NCBI GenBank assembly: GCA_036677085.1
Contig: JAKFFI010000058.1
Coordinates: forward strand, 124,001-188,000
Reading direction: 5' to 3'
DNA: 64,000 nt
From: JAGPUQ01 sp036677085
Lineage (GTDB): Bacteria > Pseudomonadota > Gammaproteobacteria > Pseudomonadales > Porticoccaceae
A model generated the notes under the pieces. The model had not been told where the DNA came from. It made no database searches and saw only the letters and a list, made by a program, of their open reading frames with translations. The first letter of the stretch is position 1, and every line of letters starts with the position of its first letter. Positions 60,455-64,000 of this stretch are shown piece after piece. The translations under genes were made by a program, and so were the position numbers.

Positions 60455-60530
60455 TGGCTGGGGCGGGAGGACTCGAACCTCCGAATGGCGGGATCAAAAC
60501 CCGCTGCCTTGGCCGCTTGGCGACGCCCCA
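60455..60530 (-). tRNA. tRNA-Gln (anticodon UUG)
   Basis: The minus strand folds into a 76-nt cloverleaf: acceptor stem TGGGGCG / CGCCCCA, D arm starting GCCAAGCGGCC, anticodon stem GCGGG / CCCGC enclosing TTTTGAT with anticodon TTG, T arm GGAGG TTCGAGT CCTCC, discriminator G and encoded CCA. Location between ispE and prs matches Pseudomonas. Confidence 0.96.
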
Positions 60531-60562
60531 AAAACCTGTGTTGTTTGCCGTATAACCGGTTG

Positions 60563-61435
60563 TCAGGTCTGCCGCAGGGGGGAAATGTTAACGCCCCGCG
60601 CCACGAACGCTGACCAGGCCGCGGGAACTTCCGCCAGTGCAGCCCGAGCACTTTCCTGATCGTCGAAACGAGCAAACAGGCAAGCGCCGGTTCCGGTCAG
60701 GCGCGGTGGCGCGTAGCGCGCCAACCAGAGCCGTGCCTCACGCACCTGTGGGTACATGGTCTCGACCACCGACAGACAGTCGTTGGTCGTGCCCTCCCCG
60801 GAAAAGGCGCGTATTTTCATCGCGCGGGTATGCCTTGTCAATTGCGGATGGGCAAACACCGCGGCGGTAGCGACTTCGCAGTCCGGCTTCAGCACCAGAT
60901 ACCAGGCGGCGGGCAGTTCGAGCGGCGTCAGCTGCTCGCCGATGCCTTCCCCCCAGGCGCTGCGGCCCAGGATGAATACCGGCACATCGGCGCCCAGGCG
61001 CAGGCCGAGTTCGCACAATTCCTCCAGGCCGAGGTGGAGTCCCCACAGACGGTCGAGACCCACCAGCACGGTGGCGGCATCGCTGCTGCCGCCACCCAGG
61101 CCACCCCCCAGCGGGAGTCGCTTGCGGATCAGGATACGGGCCCCCGCGGGGCCGGGACGGTACTTGCGCAGGGCCAGCGCCGCCCGATACGCCAGGTTCG
61201 CGGTCATGGGCACGTCCGGAAGGATCGGTTCGACCACCACCTCGATGGCACCGTCGGGCGTTGCGCTCAGCTCCAGTTCGTCGCCGTAATCCAGCAGCTG
61301 AAACAGGGTTTGCAGACGGTGGTAGCCGTCCGGTCGCCGTCCCAGGATATGCAGGAACAGATTGAGCTTGGCGGGCGCTGGCAGGATCAGCGGTGCGGCA
61401 GCCGACGCCGCGCTCAGAGTGTCGTGAAACGCCAT
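60563..61435 (-). CDS. ispE: 4-diphosphocytidyl-2-C-methyl-D-erythritol kinase
   Basis: A 290-residue GHMP kinase of the non-mevalonate isoprenoid pathway. N-terminal APAKLNLFLHILGRRPDGYH, ATP-binding LPLGGGLGGGSSDAATVL, and the C-terminal LTGTGACLFARF. Its first 22 bp overlap the end of lolB, so the two are co-translated. Normal length. Confidence 0.96.
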   Translation of the reverse strand: MAFHDTLSAASAAAPLILPAPAKLNLFLHILGRRPDGYHRLQTLFQLLDYGDELELSATPDGAIEVVVEPILPDVPMTANLAYRAALALRKYRPGPAGARILIRKRLPLGGGLGGGSSDAATVLVGLDRLWGLHLGLEELCELGLRLGADVPVFILGRSAWGEGIGEQLTPLELPAAWYLVLKPDCEVATAAVFAHPQLTRHTRAMKIRAFSGEGTTNDCLSVVETMYPQVREARLWLARYAPPRLTGTGACLFARFDDQESARAALAEVPAAWSAFVARGVNISPLRQT

Positions 61436-62013
61436 TGTTTGATCACCAGCCGGATATGCAAACCTCCGTTGTTGGCTTCGATCCGCTTCGGCAGCAGGCC
61501 TGCGGCGGTTTCGCTGTAGTCATCGAACGCCAGCGTCCAGCCATCCTGGTCGAGCCCACGCAGCAGACCGCTGGTGTCGATGTCGAGCCGTTGCACGGGA
61601 GTGCCGCGGTAGGGAATGCCGCGCACCCAGTCGCGCAGATGCGCGGCAGGCAAGGACCAGCCGAACAACTGCTGACTGAGCGCTTCCGTCGAGGCAGCGC
61701 GCCGCTCGGGCATCCCGGGCTGACGGAGCACAGCGCCGTCGGGACCCGCCGCAATATGCGCGGTCCCGGCACCAAACGGGCCGCTCAGCGTCGCCTGGAG
61801 CGAAGCTCCCTGCTGTATCCAGGTCAGGGTGGCGGAGCCGCTCTCCCCCCGGCCGCGATAGCCCAGCTTGCCATCGAGGTGCCAGGCGTCGATGGCCGCC
61901 ATCGCGTCCCGGTGGACGCTCCAGGCCTGGGCTTCGCGGGGCGGAGCGGTAGCGCAGCCCGCCAGCAGCGCCAGTGCCAGACCGAGCGCCAGCGCGATAC
62001 GGCGGGTGCTCAC
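61414..62013 (-). CDS. lolB: Outer-membrane lipoprotein LolB
   Basis: A 199-residue lipoprotein that receives lipoproteins from LolA and inserts them into the outer membrane. Lipobox LLAGC with lipidated Cys near residue 19, then AWHLDGKLGYRGRGESGSATLTW and FGWSLPAAHLRDWVRGIPY, both typical of LolB. GTG start at 62013 overlapping the TPR gene stop as GTGA. Overlaps ispE by 22 bp. Confidence 0.94.
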   Translation of the reverse strand: MSTRRIALALGLALALLAGCATAPPREAQAWSVHRDAMAAIDAWHLDGKLGYRGRGESGSATLTWIQQGASLQATLSGPFGAGTAHIAAGPDGAVLRQPGMPERRAASTEALSQQLFGWSLPAAHLRDWVRGIPYRGTPVQRLDIDTSGLLRGLDQDGWTLAFDDYSETAAGLLPKRIEANNGGLHIRLVIKQWRFTTL

Positions 62014-63755
62014 AGAGGGCCTGCGTTCAGGCGCTCGAGGGTTGCCTTGATGAGCGGATCGTCGGGGTATTGTTGTAAGGCCTCGCGCCAGACCGCCCGT
62101 GCCTGTTCGGAGTCGCCCGTGCTCCACAGCACTTCGCCGAGGTGGGCGGCCACCTCGGGATCGGTCAGCAAGGCGGCGGCGCGGCGCAACTGCGCCAGCG
62201 CCTCGGCATGCTGGCCGCGGCGGTAGAGCACCCAGCCCAGACTGTCGATGATGGAGGCGTCGTTGGGTTGCAGCGCCAGCGCACGCTCGATCAGGCTTTG
62301 GGCTTCCTCGTATCTGGTGCTGTGGTTGGCGAGCGAATAGCCCAGTGCGTTCAGGGCGGCGGCATTATTGCTGTCCTGGTCGAGGATGGCGCGCAGATCC
62401 CGTTCGACGGCGGCGATGTCGCCCATTTTTTCGCTCGCCAGCGAGCGCGCATAGAGCAGATTGATGTCGCCGGGAAACGCCCCCAGACCCTCGGTCAGCA
62501 GATCCTGCGCGGAACTGTAGTAGCGCTCGCTTATCAGTAGTTCCGACTCGATCTGAAACAGTTCGGGGGCTTGTTCCAAGTGCTCGGCGCGCAATTCCTG
62601 GAGATACAGTCGCGCGGCAGTCAGGTCGCCCTTCTGCGCCAGCAGCTTGGTGAGGCGGGCGGTCGCCGGCAGCAAGACCGCGCCCCGTGCCCGTCGGTAG
62701 TGCTGGATCGCTTGTGTGGCATCGCCGGCTGCCTCGGCCAATTGGCCGAGGTGAAAATGCGCGTCGTTGCGCAGCTCGGGATCCCGCACCAGCAATTCCA
62801 GCTCGGCGCGGGCCTGTTCCGGAAGACCCGCATCCCGGTAGGCGAGCGCCAGACCAAAGTGCAGGCTGTTGTCGTCGGGATTGATGCGCGAGAGCTGCTC
62901 CAGCTTCTCGATGGCGAACGCCGTATCGTGACGGCTGAACAGCATCCGCACATAGGCGCGGCTCAGGCCGCGATTTTCCGGATGCTCGCGCACTGCCTGC
63001 TCCAGTTGCCCGAGGGCCTTTTCCTTGCTCCCGGTCTCGTCCAGCAGCTGCGTGTGGAGCAGTTGGCTGGCCGGCTCGTGGGGTTGTAATTTGATGAGTT
63101 GCGCGCTGAGCGCGAGTGCTTCCGGGAGTTGCCCGGCCTGCCACAGGAGCAGCGCCTGACCAAACAGCAGGTCGACGTCATCCGGATGGCTGTGCGCCAG
63201 AGCGCGGTAGTCAGTCAGCAGTGCTGCGTGCTGGTCCGCCGGCAAACCCGCCGCCTGGGCCGCCAGTTGCCGCAGCGGCTGCCCGTCCCCGTTTTCCAGC
63301 AAAAATCGCGCATGCACCAGGGCGTCCTGGGCTTTGCCCTGACGCAACAGAATGAACAGGGCCAGCTCCCGGGCCTGGATGTTATCGGGCTCGCGGTCTA
63401 CCCACAGCAGGCCGAGCTCGCCGAGCGCGGCTTCGTCGCCGGCGTACTGGGCAATTTGGACCGCGCGCGCAATGACACCGGGATCGCCGGTAATCCGGGC
63501 TTGTTCCACATAGTTGCGCAGTGCGAAGGGGAGATCGCCGCGCAGGCCGGCGGTTTCGGCCGCGAGCAAGGTGTACAACGTTTGTGTCGGGAAGGCCTGA
63601 ACGGGATAATCCTGCTCCTCGTCGCCGGCAGGGGATTCCTGGGACAAGCCCGGGTCATCGCCAGCGGCGTCCGTTGGGTACGAGTGCGGGCTTCCGGCGC
63701 ACGCAGACACCAGGACGACACAAAGACCGACCAGCAGGCTAATCGCGCGAATCAC
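62010..63755 (-). CDS. TPR-repeat lipoprotein
   Basis: A 581-residue envelope protein with a lipobox (VSAC, Cys19) and many tetratricopeptide repeats from about residue 55 to 575, for example ALALSAQLIKLQPHEPASQLL, NPDDNSLHFGLALAYRDAGL, DSLGWVLYRRGQHAEALAQL and LGEVLWSTGDSEQARAVW. It is predicted to be anchored to a membrane and to scaffold other proteins. GTG start at 63755. First gene of the lolB-ispE operon, divergent from hemA, as in Pseudomonas. Partner proteins unknown. Confidence 0.9.
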   Translation of the reverse strand: MIRAISLLVGLCVVLVSACAGSPHSYPTDAAGDDPGLSQESPAGDEEQDYPVQAFPTQTLYTLLAAETAGLRGDLPFALRNYVEQARITGDPGVIARAVQIAQYAGDEAALGELGLLWVDREPDNIQARELALFILLRQGKAQDALVHARFLLENGDGQPLRQLAAQAAGLPADQHAALLTDYRALAHSHPDDVDLLFGQALLLWQAGQLPEALALSAQLIKLQPHEPASQLLHTQLLDETGSKEKALGQLEQAVREHPENRGLSRAYVRMLFSRHDTAFAIEKLEQLSRINPDDNSLHFGLALAYRDAGLPEQARAELELLVRDPELRNDAHFHLGQLAEAAGDATQAIQHYRRARGAVLLPATARLTKLLAQKGDLTAARLYLQELRAEHLEQAPELFQIESELLISERYYSSAQDLLTEGLGAFPGDINLLYARSLASEKMGDIAAVERDLRAILDQDSNNAAALNALGYSLANHSTRYEEAQSLIERALALQPNDASIIDSLGWVLYRRGQHAEALAQLRRAAALLTDPEVAAHLGEVLWSTGDSEQARAVWREALQQYPDDPLIKATLERLNAGPL

Positions 63756-63787
63756 GGTGGATGGAAGTCCTCACAAACGATCGCTAT

Positions 63788-63796
63788 TGTAGCAAC
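63788..63796 (-). promoter_or_regulatory. Extended -10 promoter element for the TPR-lolB-ispE operon
   Basis: On the minus strand TGCTACAAT combines a TG extension with a near-consensus -10 box, 32 bp before the TPR gene start. No matching -35 is visible, as is common for extended -10 promoters. Confidence 0.45.
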
Positions 63797-63902
63797 AACC
63801 CTTATGACAAATTTCCGGTGGCCATGGTTTCACGGCGCCAGTTGCCGACGCGCTGGTCGGTGCTGCCAGGCAGTCGCTAGCGTTGCCGACGCGTAGCGGG
63901 AC

Positions 63903-64000
63903 ATGACGATTCTCGCGTTTGGCCTGAGCCACGACACTGCACCGGTGGCATTGCGCGAGCGCGTCGCATTCGCGCCCGAGCGTGTCGCGGACCATCTCCA
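63903..64000 (+). CDS. hemA: Glutamyl-tRNA reductase, 5' fragment cut by the window edge
   Basis: The ATG at 63903 opens a frame reading MTILAFGLSHDTAPVALRER, continuing VAFAPERVADHL to the window end. This is the characteristic N-terminus of HemA (GxxHxTAPVxxRE), the first committed enzyme of heme synthesis from glutamate. Divergence from the TPR-lolB-ispE operon matches Pseudomonas. About 33 of some 420 residues are visible. Confidence 0.9.
   Translation, partial: MTILAFGLSHDTAPVALRERVAFAPERVADHL

Overview
The window is GC-rich chromosomal DNA (about two thirds G+C by eye) from a gammaproteobacterium with a Pseudomonas-like core gene order. Three blocks show this: pilG-pilH-pilI-pilJ-pilK-chpA-chpB-chpC beside gshB-tonB-yqgE-ruvX, pilU-pilT and yggS-proC-yggT-yggU-metX-metW-DUF4426-rdgB-hemW; ppk-ppx-trxA-rho; and hemA-TPR-lolB-ispE-tRNA-Gln-prs-rplY-pth-ychF. 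The accessory content (acyl-CoA dehydrogenase, acyl-CoA ligase, SCP-x-like thiolase with a DUF35 partner, Baeyer-Villiger-like monooxygenase, AbgT carrier, TonB receptor) suggests an aerobic heterotroph that degrades lipids or terpenoids. I cannot name the genus. I see no rRNA, CRISPR array, insertion sequence or prophage.

Layout. 1-2.9 kb: ferredoxin reductase and [2Fe-2S] ferredoxin, a SirB1-like protein and a deazaflavin-dependent-nitroreductase-family protein. 3.0-5.5 kb (minus): class III alcohol dehydrogenase and an omega-aminotransferase. 5.6-16.6 kb (plus): an accessory cluster of a ThDP enzyme, two tandem citrate-synthase-fold proteins, a TonB-dependent receptor, an orphan periplasmic binding protein and a very large hybrid sensor kinase that also carries GGDEF and EAL domains. 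16.6-20.1 kb (minus): acyl-CoA dehydrogenase and acyl-CoA ligase, resembling DmdC and DmdB. 20.2-32.2 kb (minus): the whole Pil-Chp chemosensory operon, with most neighbouring genes overlapping by a few bases. 32.4-35.3 kb (plus): gshB, tonB-like, yqgE, ruvX. 35.4-37.6 kb (minus): the pilT and pilU motor ATPases. 37.7-44.2 kb (plus): housekeeping run from yggS to hemW. 44.3-50.1 kb: ppk, ppx (opposed), trxA and rho, the last with an elaborate leader and followed by a terminator. 50.1-56.7 kb (minus): thiolase, HMG-CoA-synthase-like/DUF35 fusion, flavin monooxygenase, AbgT transporter and a glycine-zipper protein. 56.8-63.8 kb (minus): a small ORF, ychF, pth, rplY, prs, tRNA-Gln, ispE, lolB and a TPR lipoprotein. 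From 63.9 kb (plus): the start of hemA.

How the genes work together. The Pil-Chp system (PilJ receptor, PilI/ChpC couplers, PilK/ChpB adaptation enzymes, ChpA kinase, PilG/PilH regulators) would control the PilT/PilU pilus retraction motors encoded close by. The accessory cluster pairs an outer-membrane receptor and a soluble periplasmic binding protein with a c-di-GMP-linked phosphorelay kinase, next to an uncharacterised ThDP/citrate-synthase-fold enzyme set. That is the best candidate here for an undescribed system. The rho leader (16-bp tandem repeats and a 35-codon reading frame overlapping the rho start) is the best candidate for undescribed regulation.
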